A DNA stretch of 64,000 bases from contig OZ018333.1 of assembly GCA_963969495.1 (NCBI GenBank), forward strand, positions 90,015,865 through 90,079,864. The letters are read 5' to 3'. The position numbers and the translations under genes were made by a program. This document shows positions 22,365 to 33,800 of the stretch, in pieces (positions within the stretch are counted from its first letter, which is position 1; the number at the start of each line of letters is the position of its first letter). This DNA is from Ceratothoa steindachneri. Its lineage: Eukaryota > Arthropoda > Malacostraca > Isopoda > Cymothoidae. The notes beneath the pieces are model-generated. The model was given only the letters and a program-made list of their open reading frames with translations, was not told the DNA's origin and made no database searches.

Positions 22365-25300
22365 TTAAATAATAGGGAGAAGGCCGGCCTCGCCCAAAAA
22401 GTCAATAAGTCCACCAGTCGATGTGCACGCACTCATTCCGAGTACAAGGGACAGGCGGTAGCGACCCCACACATCCCGGTACCGGGACAGGTGTCGTGCG
22501 CGAAGATCACCCAGACTGGGACATTCGACAAGAATGTGCCGAACAGTCTGGGGGACGACGCAGTCGTTGCAATAGGGCGCAGGCGAGTGCTCCATCCAAT
22601 AACGATGCGTCTCACGAGTGTGCCCGATTCGGAGACGACAGAAAGCAACCTGAAGCCGACGCGGCATTGGGGAATAGGTCCATGGGAGCAGTCGCCGCAA
22701 AATGGCACGCAACTTTAAGTTGCCTTCGACCGTCTTCCATCTTCTTTGCCAAGCAGTCCGAAGAGCTGCCCGTATTCCTGCCATGTAGTCAGTGTGAGGA
22801 AGAGCGAAACGCTGGTCCGGTCGCAGAGTCCTCTTTGACTCTTTGGCGCCCTCATCGGCGCGCTCATTCCCCGCAATTCCTACATGTCCAGGAACCCAGG
22901 AGAAGATAAACTCGACATCTGCCCGGCTCGCCGAAACCTTGACGTCACGGATTTCGCGAACCAGCGGATGCGGAGATTTCAATGCCCTGAGAGCACTCAG
23001 GGCGCTTTGTGAGTCGCTATAGATCACAATCAAAAAAGATCGAACGCAATACTCCCAGGGCAGTACAAGCTTTGGGAGCAGAGGCGTGGCGACAAATAGC
23101 CAAATGTGGTACCCTTCAGGGTGGCGTCATGGGCAGAACCAGGGGCGCCACCGGCCCGAGAGCTATATCTACCTCTCGAAGGAGTTTCCTGGCCCTAAAC
23201 CCCTCTGGGTTTAGGGTAAGACTGGCGTCTCTCGGCGGCATAGGCACCATCGAGATCAGCTGCGGATGCAGTGAGAGCTGTTGGCGACTGAGGGAGGTGC
23301 CGGGCTCGTGCGTAGAGTCGAGTGATACACTGCACGCGGCGCAAAGCGAGTGGCATCTCCCCAGCATCGACCAACAGGCTCTCAATGGGGGAAGTGCGGA
23401 AGGCACCGGTCGCAAGGCGAAGGCCGGTGTGGTGGATCGAATCCACCTTCCGCAATAAACGCTGGGCTGCGGATGCATAAAACTCGCATCCGTAGTCGAG
23501 CTTCGAGCGAACAAAGGATCGATAAAAAAGTAAGGCAGTAGCCCTATCAGCGACCCAAGCGCTGAACGTCACGGAACGGAGAATGTCCATGGCGCGGGTA
23601 CAAGAGACCCTAAGGCTGCGAATATGAGCCTCCCAGGTGAAGTGTCGGTCGAATACAAGACCAAGGAAACGGTGCGACTCAACCGCATCCAGGCGCATCC
23701 CATTAAAAAAAACAAATCTGGGTCGGGGTGAAGCCGTGGATGGCGGCAGAAGTGCACCACCTTAGTCTTGGCCAAAGAAAACCGAAACCTGTGCGCTTCG
23801 GCATAGCGAGAGACGCGGTTCAATGCTTGTTGGAGTCGAGGCTCCAGAGTTGGCATCTGGGCCGCGCCAAAAGAGATCGAAAGGTCGTCCACGTAGAGCG
23901 TAGCGAGAACATCTTCCGGCAGCACCGAGGTGATGCCATTGATGCTCAGGGCAAAGAGTGTGACACTGAGGACACTTCCCTGCGGGACACCCTCTTCCTG
24001 CTCCTTTGGGCCGGAGAGGGCTTCCCCACCCGTACGCGGAATCGACGATCTCGCAAAAATTCAGATATAACATTGGAAGGCGTCCCCTCGCCCCCATCGT
24101 GTGGAGAGTCTCCATGATACCGTATCGCCATGCGGTATCATAGGCCTTCTCCAGATCAAAAAACACCGTGGTGTAGTGCTGTCTACGAAGGAAAGCCTCG
24201 CAGACGACATTTTCCAGTTGGAGCAGAGCATCCGACGTGGAGTGAAACTTACGGGAGCCGCACTGTGCAGAAGACAGATGGCCTCCGCTGTCCAGGAAAT
24301 AGGCTAATCTAACATTTACCAATTTCTCCATCAACTTGCACACGCAAGAGGTTAGAGAGATTGGGCGGAAACCAGTCGGAGTAGAGTGATATCTACCCGG
24401 GTGGGAAAGGCGAGCACAGTAGCAATTCGCCAGGAGTCTGGGAGAAGACCTTCCACCCAGATCCTGTTGAACAAATCTAACAGAAAGGCCATGCCTCGCT
24501 CACCCAGGTGACAAAGCATGGCGTACGGGACATCGTCCGGACCATGGGCGGTGTCCGCGCACGAAGCGAGAGCGGAACGCAACTCACTCACAGTAAACTT
24601 GTCGTTGAAGGGTTCTCCGCCTCTGGAGGTAAAGTCCAGCCGGCGGCCTTCCGCAACATCACGACGTGCATTGAATGCTGGCGGAGCAGCATCACGGCTA
24701 GAGAATTCGGAAGCTAAGGATTCCGCCACCGACGTGGGGTCCAAGATTGCGTTCCCATTCTCCTGGAGAACAGGAGGGGGGTCCTGCGAGAACTTGCCCT
24801 GAATCCTTTTGACTCGCTTCCACACCTCAGCTAAAAGGGTCTTCCCGTTAAGTGAAGACACGTATGCCCGCCAGGAAGAGCAGCGGGCGTGCTTCGAAAT
24901 ATACCGGACCTAGCCCTAGCCCGACGAAATTCGGCGACAGTGAAATCGTTTGGGCGGCGCTTATAGCGCATGTAAGCATAACGCTTCTGTTTCAGGGCCG
25001 ACCACCATGGGAGCGGTAGGCGTGCAAAACGGCCAGACGTCCTAGGAATAGTAGTCAGGCCTACGGTGATGAGGTTGCCGGAGAAGAACTCAACGGCCTG
25101 ATCTACCGACCTAAACTCCTCGACTGAGATAGAGAATTTAGTCATTTCCTGAAATGCAGGCCACCGCGCCCGCGCCAAGCAACACCGTGTGTGGTCTCTC
25201 AGGCGGCAGTTGCCCTGAAAAAGATATTTGAATGGGAAAGTGATCACTACCATGGAGGTCATCGACCACCTCCCAATCAAAATCAGGCTGTGGATCCGAA

Positions 25301-25860
25301 GAGCACAAAGATATGTCGAGGCAAGAAAATGAAGCGGTTCTCGGACAGTTATGCCTAAACTCATCCACGTTTAGGACACCTATCTCAAGCTTTTCAATCA
25401 GATCAGCAAGGACTTGTCCCTTGGGATTTATGGAGTTACCTCCCCAGAGAGGATGCCTGCCGTTGAGATCTCCAAGCAAGAGATAGGGCCTCGGCAACCG
25501 TGCCACGACGCGGCGGAAGTCCCCTGCGTCGAAGTCAGCTGACGGTGGAATGTACGCTAAATCAGAGTATACCTCCTATCCAGGTGCAGCTGCACAGCCA
25601 CCGCCTGAAAGGAGGTATCTAAAGAGAAAGGAAGAACGGAGACATCATGCTAAGTGTAAACCGCGCATCCCCCAGCCAGGCCATCCCGCGGTGGTGGGGT
25701 TACAAGACCCTTATACCCCGGAAGGGCGGGCAGGGAGCAAGCGCCTAGCATGGTCTCCTGCAAAACGATAGCTAACATGGAACGGGATGAGACGAGCCTC
25801 CGCAACACTCCCCAGTTAGCCCGGAGTCCACGGCAAATCCATTGAAGTAATATGCCCTCC
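22365..25860 (-). pseudogene. Family A copy 5 ORF2: EN, RT, partial RNase H
   Basis: The endonuclease starts near 25855. The usual QWNCRG motif reads QWICRG, which changes a catalytic-site Asn. QETMLGA, LLGDLNGRHPLWGG (about 25490) and GSDHFPIQ (about 25245) are present. RT shows AHGPDDVPYAML (about 24545), LMEKLVNVRLAYFL, FFDLEKAYDTAWRYGI (about 24165) and LYVDDLSISFG (about 23900), so the catalytic aspartates are kept. RNase H has lost its first two catalytic motifs: sequence jumps from the connection region to VIYSDSQSALSAL at about 23033, then HVGIAGNERADE. The tail has CRLRIGHTRETHRY and CNDCVVPQTVRHILVECPSL. Frameshifts occur near 23710, 23990, 24340 and 25100, with stops as well. Confidence 0.85.
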
Positions 25861-26349
25861 AGGCCTAGTTTTGAGGAGATGCGGGGGCCCTCCTCGAACT
25901 GAAGACCCTCACGGGAATGGCCGTACGCTTCCCGGGGGCAGAATTCTGGGCGCTGTTGGCCGGACAAAGCGCTGACGGTGCTGTCGCCTTCGAAGACTTA
26001 TTGGGGGAGGTTGGGCTCGCCATGCGAGTCTTTTCCTCGCTCCGCCTCGAAACATTAGGTTGGCGTTGCGGCTTTGGAGGCGGGGGGCCCTCTTTTCGAG
26101 GAACCACCGTCTCCGAGCCACTCGCTCCACCTCGGGGGATGGGCGAAGGGGCCAAAGCTCCTTTGTTGCTGTCCTCCTTTCGGGAACAGCTTTAGGAACC
26201 CCGGAAGATGGCCTAGCGACCATCTTCAGGGATGTTGCCTCCTGTGAGTCTAACGACTCGGAGGAGGCGCGTGGCCGTTTCGCCTTACGGGAAACGGTCA
26301 CGCTGGGGGAAGAGGGGGGGAACCCTGGTTTTAGCCGGGGCTGGGTATG

Positions 26350-27813
26350 AACCCTTTTTGCCGCCAGCTTTACTAGGGGAGCGCCCGGGTTGGGTAGAAC
26401 CCCCAGAAGGGCTCCGAATGGGCGCGGAAACAACCATGCTCGTTGGCCTAGATGGGCCAGGAGCAGAGGGTGCCTTTATACTATTGAGGCATATGACGTC
26501 CCAGACAGAGCCAGGCGCGCCAGGACCAAGTCCTTTGCCTCGAGGAATGAGAGTCGATCATGGGCCTGAACGGCCAGGATTTCTTTCTCCAGGAGATATG
26601 CACCACATTGCTTCGAAGAAGCAGGGTGCGGCTCTCCGCAATTGACACACTTGGCCACACACGATTTGGACTTATCGTGTGCGACCTTGGAGCAATTTAC
26701 ACAGAGTTTGGGTGACCACGACTTTGCACGTCTACATGAGCGGTTCGTATGGCCGAAGCGGTAACAGTAATAGCACCGCTGCGGCAGTGGCACGAATGCC
26801 CTCACGCAGTAGCGGTACCAACCGGCACGCACCGACTTAGGGAGCTTGTCACAGTCAAACGTGACGAAGAGTGTAGGGGTGGATCTCGAGGCCCCTCCCT
26901 GTTTTCTCATCACACGTTTGACCTTGACCGCCCCATGGTCGGCAGGCTCTAGGGTGATGTCCTCAATGGAGTAGTCTACGAGTTCCCTCGCATAAACTAC
27001 TTCTTACACAAAGTTCATGGTAGAGTGCGGCTTCACACTCACCGGGGTGCCATGAAGTGTCCGAAGAGCACTTATCTTCGCCACCTCGGCGGGATTCGCC
27101 GCATTCGCCAGAAGGCTCCCCTCCGAGAAACGGGTCACCTTCGGCTCTCTACCAATTGCACTAGCTAGTCCTCTCCTCTGATGGATCATGTTGCCCTTGG
27201 ACAACATGGTACCATCAGTGGAGCGAATAACGAGGAAGCGTTTGAAGCCAGCGGGCTCAAAAACGCCAGGTAACCTCTGAATGAGGGGCCCTGATGTCAT
27301 CGAGGCTCCGCCCTGTGCACTTTTGGTCTGTTATAGTCAGGAGCTCCGTACCCGGGGGGGCAGAGGGGCCTGATGTGCCGGTCTTGGACTGGTCGCTTGC
27401 CAAAGTAGCAGCAGACCCATCCGTCCGCACAGCCCCCGCGGATGGAGAGGAGCACCGAGTCTTCTTAGTCTTTCGTGTCTTTTTCTTCTTTTTAGGAGAA
27501 GAGGGCGGGGAATGAACCCGCTTCTCTCCTCCGCCGACAGAAGCCCCTAGGCCAGATGGACCGGCCTCAGCCAGGTCCTTCTCCGAAATGGAAAAGGTCC
27601 TGGTGGTCGCAGGAGCACCACTCAGAGGAGATCCCTCCCCTCCTTGTGCTGCCTCAGAGGCTCCAGCCGTTTTAGGAGGACCTTGCATAGGGGCGGATTT
27701 AGGTTCGGTGCTTGGCGCCGAGCTCGGATTCCCCCCCATGGAAGGCCCTACCCTCTAAGGCTGGGTTTCCTCAAGGACCATGTCTATCACAGGAGGGGCC
27801 TCTAGTTGGCCAT
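26350..27813 (-). pseudogene. Family A copy 5 ORF1 (CCHC gag-like)
   Basis: The internal ATG at 27813 is followed after two codons by TAG, where copy 6 has TGG (MANW). Downstream the frame codes for a Ser/Pro/Lys-rich N-terminal part with a KKKKK basic stretch (about 27490). A globular part follows with GPLIQRLPGVFEPAGFKRF and the YARELVDYSIEDITL segment, then three zinc knuckles: CYYCYRFGHTNRSC, CVNCSKVAHDKSKSC and CVNCGEPHPASSKQC (about 26770-26620). The C-terminus is Pro/Arg-rich. A stop near 27003 separates the halves. In a live element it would be the RNA-binding nucleocapsid-like protein. Confidence 0.8.
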
Positions 27814-27922
27814 CCCCTCCCAGGACATCGCAGGTCCCCTTGGCTGCTTCACCAGTCTATTGTAGGGAGGTACAGGCCTTGACCCCGGCAAGGTTTAAGA
27901 TTCTTGCCAGCAGGTCCTTTAG

Positions 27923-27957
<35 letters not shown>

Positions 27958-28189
27958 TTTTATGGAGCCCATCTGGCAACTACCCACTTGGGCATAAGTC
28001 GCCGAAAAACACAAAGCCTAGAACTAGGCTACTTTAGAGTAAAAATATGAAAACTTAACAATGATATAAATTGGAAAAACTTAACAATCGAAGCAATCTC
28101 CGGCAGCGGGGGGAGGTCCCCCTCACCCCGGTGCAGGAGAGTGCAACCTACAAACAAAACAATAACAAAAAAAATGAACCTTAAAAAAA

Positions 28190-29889
28190 GGGGAGAAGGC
28201 CGGCCTCCCCCCAAAAGTCAATAAGTCCACCAGTCATGGTGCACGCACTCGTCCCGAGTACAAGGGACAGGCGGTAGCGACCCCGCCCATCCCGGTACCG
28301 AGATAGGTATCGTGCGCGAAGATCACCCAGACTGGGACATTCGACAAGAATATGCCGAACAGTCTGGGGGACGACGCAGTCTTTCAATAGGGCGCATGCG
28401 AGCGCTCCATCAAGTAGCGATGCGTCACACGAGTGTGTCCGATTCGAAGACGTCAGAAAGCAACCTGAAGCCGCCGCGGCATTTGGGGATAGGTCTATGG
28501 GAACAGTCGCGGTGCAATGGCACGCAACTTTAAGTTCCCTTCGAACGTCTCCCATTTTCTTTGCCAAGCGGGCCGAAGAGCTGCCCGTATTCCTGCCATG
28601 TAGTCGGTGTTAGGAAGAGCGAAACGCTGGTCCGTTCGCAGAGTCCTCGCGGACTCTTTGGCGCGCTCATTCCCAGCAATTCCTACGTGTCCAGGAACCC
28701 AGCAGAAGATAATATCGACATCTGCCCGGCTCGCCAAAATGGTGGCGTCACGGATATCGTGAACCAGGGATGCGGAGATTCCGCTGCCCCGAGAGCACTC
28801 AGGGCGCTCTGTGAGTCGCTATAGATCACAATCCGGTCTCCGAACCGGACACGTCGCGTAATCTCCCGTACCGAGTGGTGTATTGCCACCAGTTCAGGCA
28901 TGAAGACAGACTAACAGAGCCTGTCAGAGCACTGCTGACTTCAAACAGAGGGGATATGGCTTGGAAGCCGACCAACTCTTGGGACTTGGAGCCATCCGTA
29001 TACACTGGCACATAACGCTTCTGTTTGAGGGCCGTCTCACACTCAGCCGACCACCACGGGAGCGGTCGGCGTTCAAAACGGCCAGACGTCCTAGGAATAG
29101 TAGTCAGGCCCACGGCGATGAGGTTGCCGGAGAAGAACTCAATGGCCTCATCTACCGACCTAAACTCCTCGACTGAGATAGAGAATTCAGTCATTTCCTG
29201 AAATGCAGGCCACCGCGCCCGCGCCAAGCACCACCGAAGTGGTCTCTCTGGTGGCAGTTGCCCTGAAAATGATATTTGAATGGGAAAGTGATCACTCCCA
29301 TGGAGGTCATCGACCACCCCCCAATCAAAATCAGGCTGTGCATCCGAAGAGCACAAAGATAGGGGAGTCAAGAAAATGAAGCGGTTCTCGGACAGTGATG
29401 CGTAAACTCATCCACGTTTAGGACACGCATCTCAAGCTCTTCGATCAGATCGGCAAGGACTTGTCCCCTGGGATTCATGGAGTAATCTCCCCAGAGAGGA
29501 TGCCTGCCGTTCAGATCTCCAAGCAAGAGATAGGGCCTATGCAACCGTGCCACGACGCGGTGGAAGTCCCCCGCGTCGAAGTCAGCTGACGGTGGAATGT
29601 ACGCAGAAATGATAGTATACCTCCTATCCATGTGCAGCTGCACAGCCACTGCCTGAAAGGAGGTATCTAAAGAGAAAGGAAGAACGGAGACATCCTGCCG
29701 GGTGTAAACCGCGCATCCCCCAGCGCGGCCATCCCGCGGTGGTGGGGTCGCAAGACCCTTATACCCCGGGAGGGCAGGCAGGGGGCACGCGCCTAGCATG
29801 GTCTCCTGCAAAAAATAGCTAACGGGGAACGGGACGAGGCGAGCCTCCGCAGCTCCTCCCAGTTGGCCCGGAGTCCACGGCAATTCCAT
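28190..29889 (-). pseudogene. Family A copy 6 ORF2 with RT deleted (EN joined to RNase H)
   Basis: The endonuclease part has LQETMLGA (29820-29770), LLGDLNGRHPLWGDYS (about 29510), SLCSSDAQPDFDW and GSDHFPIQ (about 29290). The frame 29371-28826 runs from there through the post-endonuclease linker (ETALKQKRY) straight into PVYTDGSKSQE of RNase H at about 29005, with no stop at the joint. All RT motifs are absent. RNase H continues with VIYSDSQSALSALGA and HVGIAGNERAK, where the final aspartate of the family box is changed or shifted. The Cys/His tail is frameshifted near 28480. Other breaks lie near 29370 and 28800. Confidence 0.85.
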
Positions 29890-29899
29890 TGAAGGAATA

Positions 29900-32364
29900 T
29901 GCCCTCCAGGCCTAGCACGAAGGAGACGCGGGGGCCCTCCCCAAATTGAAGACCCTCACGGGAATGGCCATACGCTTACCGGGGGCAGAACCCCGGGCGC
30001 TGTTGGCCGGACAAAGCGCTGTCGCCTTCGAGGACTTATTGGGGGAGGTTGGGCTCGCCATGCGAGTCTTTTCCTCCCTCCACCTCGAAACCTTAGGCGG
30101 GCGCTGCGGCTTCGGAGGCGGGGGGCCCTCTTTTCGAGGAACCACCGTCTCCGAGCCACTCGCTCCCCCTCGGGGCGTAGGCGAAGGAGCTGAAGCTCCT
30201 TTGTTGCTGTCCTCCTTTCGGGGGACAGCTTTAGGAACCCCCGAAGATGGCCTAGCGACCATCTTCAGGGAGGTTGCCTCCTGTGAGTCTAACGACTCTG
30301 TGGAGGCGCGTGGCCGTTTCGCCTTGCGGGAAACGGTCACGCTGGGGGAAGAGGGGGAGCCCTGGTTTTAGCCGGGGCTGGGTATGAACCCTTTTTGCCG
30401 CTAGCTTTACCAGGGGAGTGCCCGGGTTGGGTAGAGCCCGCAGAAGGGCTCCGAATGGGCGCGGAAACAACCATGCTCGTTGGCCTGGATGGGCCAGGAG
30501 CAGAGGGTGCCTTTCTAGCTACTGAGGAATATGACGTCCCAGGCAGAGCTGGGCGCGCCATGACCAAGTTCTTAGCCTAGCGGAATGAGTCTATCCTGGG
30601 CCTGAACGGCCAGGATTTCTTTCTCCAGGAGATATGCACCACATTGCTTCGAAGAAGCAGGGTGCGGCTCTCCGCAATTGACACACTTGGCCACACACGA
30701 TTTGGACTTATCGTGTGCGACCTTGGAGCAATTTACACAGACTTCGGGTGACCACGACTTTGCGCGTCTACATGAGCGATTCGTATGGCCGAAGCGGTGA
30801 CAGTAATAGCACCGCCGCGTCAGTGGCACGAATGCCTTCACGCGGTAGCGGTACCAACCGGCACGCACTGACTCAGGGAGCTTGTCACAGTCGAACGTGA
30901 CGAAGAGTGTAGGGGTGGGTCTCGAAGCCCCTCCCTGTTTTCTCATCACACGTTCGACCTTGACCGCCCCATGGTCGGCCAGCTATAGGGTGATGTCCTC
31001 AATGGAGTAGTCAACGAGTTCCCTCGCATAAACTACTCCTTTCACAAAGTTCATGGTAGAGTGCGGCGTCACACTCACCGGGGTGCCATCAAGTGTCCGA
31101 AGAGCACTTATCTTGGCCGCCTCGGCGGGATTCACCGCATTCGCCAGAAGGCTGCCGTCCGAGAAACGGGTCACCTTCGGCTCTCTACCAATTGCACTAG
31201 CCAATCCTCTCCTCTGATGGATCATGTTGCCCTTGGACAACATGGTGCCATCAGTGGAGCGAATAACGAGGAAGCGTTTGAAGCCAGCGGGCTCGAAAAC
31301 GCCAGGTAACCTCTGAATCAGGGGCCCCGATGTCATCGAGGCTCCACCCTGTGCACTCTTGGTATTAGTCTTCTTTTTCAGGGGTTGCGCAACTGGGGGG
31401 GCAGATGGGGTGGATGTGCCGATCTTGGCTTGGTCGCTTGCCAGAGTAGCAGCAGACCCATCCGTCCCCGCAGCCCCCGCGGATGGAGAGGAGCCCCGAG
31501 TCTTCTTAGTCTTTCTTGTCTTTTTCTTCTTTTTAGGAGAGGAGGGCGGGGAATGAACCCGCTTCTCACCTCCGCCGAAGAAGCCCCCAGGCCAGATGGA
31601 CCGGCCTCAGCCAGGTCATTCTCTGAAATGGAGAAGGTCCTGGTAGTCGTGAGGGCACCGGTCGGCGGAGATCCCTCCCCTCCTTGTACTGCTTCGGAAA
31701 CCACAGCCGTTTGAGGAGGACCTTGCATCGGGGCGGATTCGGGTTCGGTGTTTGGCGCCGAGCCCAGATTCCCCCCCATGGAAGGCCCTACCGTCTGAGG
31801 CTGGGTTTCCTCAAGGACCATGTCTATCTTAGGGGGGGGCCTCCAGTTGGCCATCCCATCCCCCCCAAGACATCGCAGGTCCCGTTGGCAGTATCGTCAC
31901 TAGTCTTCTTTGGGGAGGCATGGGCCTTGACTCCGGCAAGGTTCAGTATTCTTGCCAGCAGGTCTTTTGAGGGAAGCGAACGAAGGGGCCTGGCTTCCCT
32001 CTCCCCCCTAAGGGGGTTTGCCCTACCGAGCCACTTCGATGTGGAGCGGCTGGCTAAGGGCTGCCTGCTGGCTGCTGGCTTTCTTGGAAGTCCCCTTGCA
32101 AAGAACAGAGGGGACTGCCGCTGGTAAAAGGGAGGCGCCCGAAAGCACCTCCAGAGAAGGGGGTGAGGGGGAGTCCCCTACACCCGTAAGCGAAGGAGAG
32201 GAGTAAGCCTCCTCTCCGGTTAGAGATATATGGAGGGTCCCCTGAGCAATCACAGGGGGGGGGACCTCCATTTTTTTTGCTGGAGCTGCCCGAGGGCGGC
32301 TCCGTCGATGTGATAGGGGATTTTGGGGGTTGGGTTTTTTTTTTTTAAACTCGTCATTGGGCAT
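29900..32364 (-). pseudogene. Family A copy 6 ORF1 (CCHC gag-like), with N-terminal extension
   Basis: The likely start is the ATG at 32364 (MPNDEFKKKKP), in the context GTCACCATGCCCAATGA. That context is kept in all three copies of this unit (also at about 33270 and 45243). The first 113 codons are open to about 32023 and rich in Pro and Ser. Frameshifts follow, and the frame resumes at MANWRPPPKIDMVLEE (31854). The rest matches copy 5: basic Lys run (about 31530), GPLIQRLPGVFEPAGF (about 31320), then CYYCHRFGHTNRSC, CVNCSKVAHDKSKSC and CVNCGEPHPASSKQC (30800-30650), and a Pro-rich tail. A stop near 30982 and several shifts break it. Confidence 0.75.
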
Positions 32365-33800
32365 GGTGACCCTCTTTTTGACACGGGACGCAATCGCGCA
32401 TTACCTCTCGCAGTAGCCCGCACTGCCAGAGGTGCTTACAAGCCCGGCAGAGCCAGGCGCCGCCATTTAAGACCACCCCTCCCGCCTGGTGGCCTGGCAG
32501 TCCATCGGCATGGCGGCTCCACCTTGGACACGGCGTAAAAAATAATAGATTGTGAAGAGGAGAGGAAAAGGGATGTGGGGAAGGTATGGGTGGGGATGAA
32601 GCAGGTTGTTAAAAACCAGCCACCCCAGACCGGAGCTCAGGGGTTAGGGAATATTGTCCCCCACCCCCTCAGCCCCGATGCGGGACAGTTGGCTGAAAGG
32701 AAGGTCAGCATCTACCCTGTGAAATTAGAGGCTGACCAGAGAAAGTTGTGGGAGAGGTTGTGTGAAGAGAGAGGAAACAAGTATTTTGAAGGAAGGAAGA
32801 GAGGCTAAGCTGGGGCCGGACGGAGCGCTGGATCCCGTCAGCACGGCGGCCAGGATGGCAAATCACCGCGCCCCTTACGGGGGTCTTTTGAGGGAAGCAA
32901 CCGAAAGGGCCTGGCTTCCCTCTCCCCCCTAAGGGGGTTTGCCCTACCGAGCCGCTTGCACGAGGGGCGGTCGGCAATAGGCTGCCTGCTGGCTTTCTTG
33001 ACAGTTCCCTTAGAAAGCATAGGAGGGACTGCCGCTGGAGATAGGGAGGTGCCCGAAAGCCCCTCTAGAGAAGGGGGTGAGGGGGAGTCTCCTACACCCG
33101 TAGGCGTAGGAGAGGAGTAAGCCTCCTCTCCAGTTAAAGAGGTATGGAAGGTCCCCTGCGCAAGCACAGGGAGGGGGGACCTCCATCTTTTCTGTGGAGC
33201 TGCATGAGGGCGGCTCCGTTGTTTTAGGGGGAATTAAGGGGAGATTTATTTGTTTTGCATCATTGGGCATGGTGACCCTCTTTGTTTTACGGGACGCAAT
33301 CGCTCACCACCTCTTGCAGTAGCCCGCACTACAAGAGGTGCTTACAGGCCCGGCAGAGCCAGGCGCCGCCATTCCGGACCACCCCTCCCGCCTGGTGGCC
33401 TGGCAGTCCATCGGCGCGGCGGCTCCACCTTGGACACGGCGTAAAATTGATAGAATGTGAAGAGGAGAGGGAAAGGGATGTGAGGAAGGTATGGGTGGGG
33501 ATGAAGCAGGTTGTTAAAAAAACTCCATTCCGAACCCGAGATCAGGGGTTAAGGAACAATGTCCCCTCCCCCCTCAGCCCTGATCCGGGGTGGTTGGCAT
33601 GAGAAGAAGGTCAGCATCTACCCTGTGAAATTAGAGGCTGACCAGAGAAAGTTGTGGGAGAGGTTGTATGAAAAGCGACGAGGTAGGGGAGAAATCGGGC
33701 TATCTGAAGGAAGGAAGAGAGGCTAAGCTGGGGCGGATGGAGCGCTGGATCCCGTCAGCACGGCGGCAAGGATGGCAAATCGCCGCGCCCCTTACGGGGT
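31963..33800 (-). repeat. Two tandem units (about 920 bp) of 5' UTR plus ORF1 N-terminus
   Basis: The block starting GTCTTTTGAGGGAAGC at 31963 recurs at 32883. After it, both units carry in the same order the CTCCCCCCTAAGGGGGTTTG block, the ORF1 start GGGCATGGTGACC, the GCCCGGCAGAGCCAGGCGCC block, the GGTATGGGTGGGGATGAAGC block and the end GCGCCCCTTACGGG. The second unit runs to about 33800. Each unit carries its own ORF1 start and upstream sequence, so the copy has two potential promoter/leader units. Confidence 0.85.

Larger units (their letters stand above)
22184..27926 (-). mobile_element. Family A Jockey-like LINE, copy 5 (about 5.7 kb)
   Basis: The 3' end lies at about 22184, with a short T run on the plus strand (the poly(A) tail) followed by GAGCTCATCTGGCGACTGCC and the CTAGTTCTAGGCT motif. 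ORF2 then runs from about 22365 to 25860 and ORF1 from about 26350 to 27813. The 5' sequence to 27926 corresponds to the ORF1 N-terminal extension of copy 6 and is truncated by the T tract of that copy. All domains are present except for a deletion inside RNase H near 23030. Stops and shifts are fewer than in copies 2 and 3. Confidence 0.9.
27927..33800 (-). mobile_element. Family A Jockey-like LINE, copy 6 (RT deleted, duplicated 5' unit)
   Basis: This copy starts, at its 3' end, with 28 T residues at 27927-27954 (the poly(A) tail) and the 3' UTR with the CTAGAACTAGGCT motif. RNase H and tail sequence lie at 28190-29010, endonuclease at 29010-29889, ORF1 up to the ATG at 32364, and 5' sequence to about 33800. 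The whole RT is missing, and the endonuclease and RNase H are joined in one open frame. The 5' end has two tandem units of about 920 bp. It lies head-to-tail with copy 5 in the same orientation. Confidence 0.85.

Noticed and set aside
22421..22909. Plus-strand open frames over 60 codons across 22400-27700
   Set aside because: They are antisense shadows of the GC-rich minus-strand LINE A copies and show no domain.
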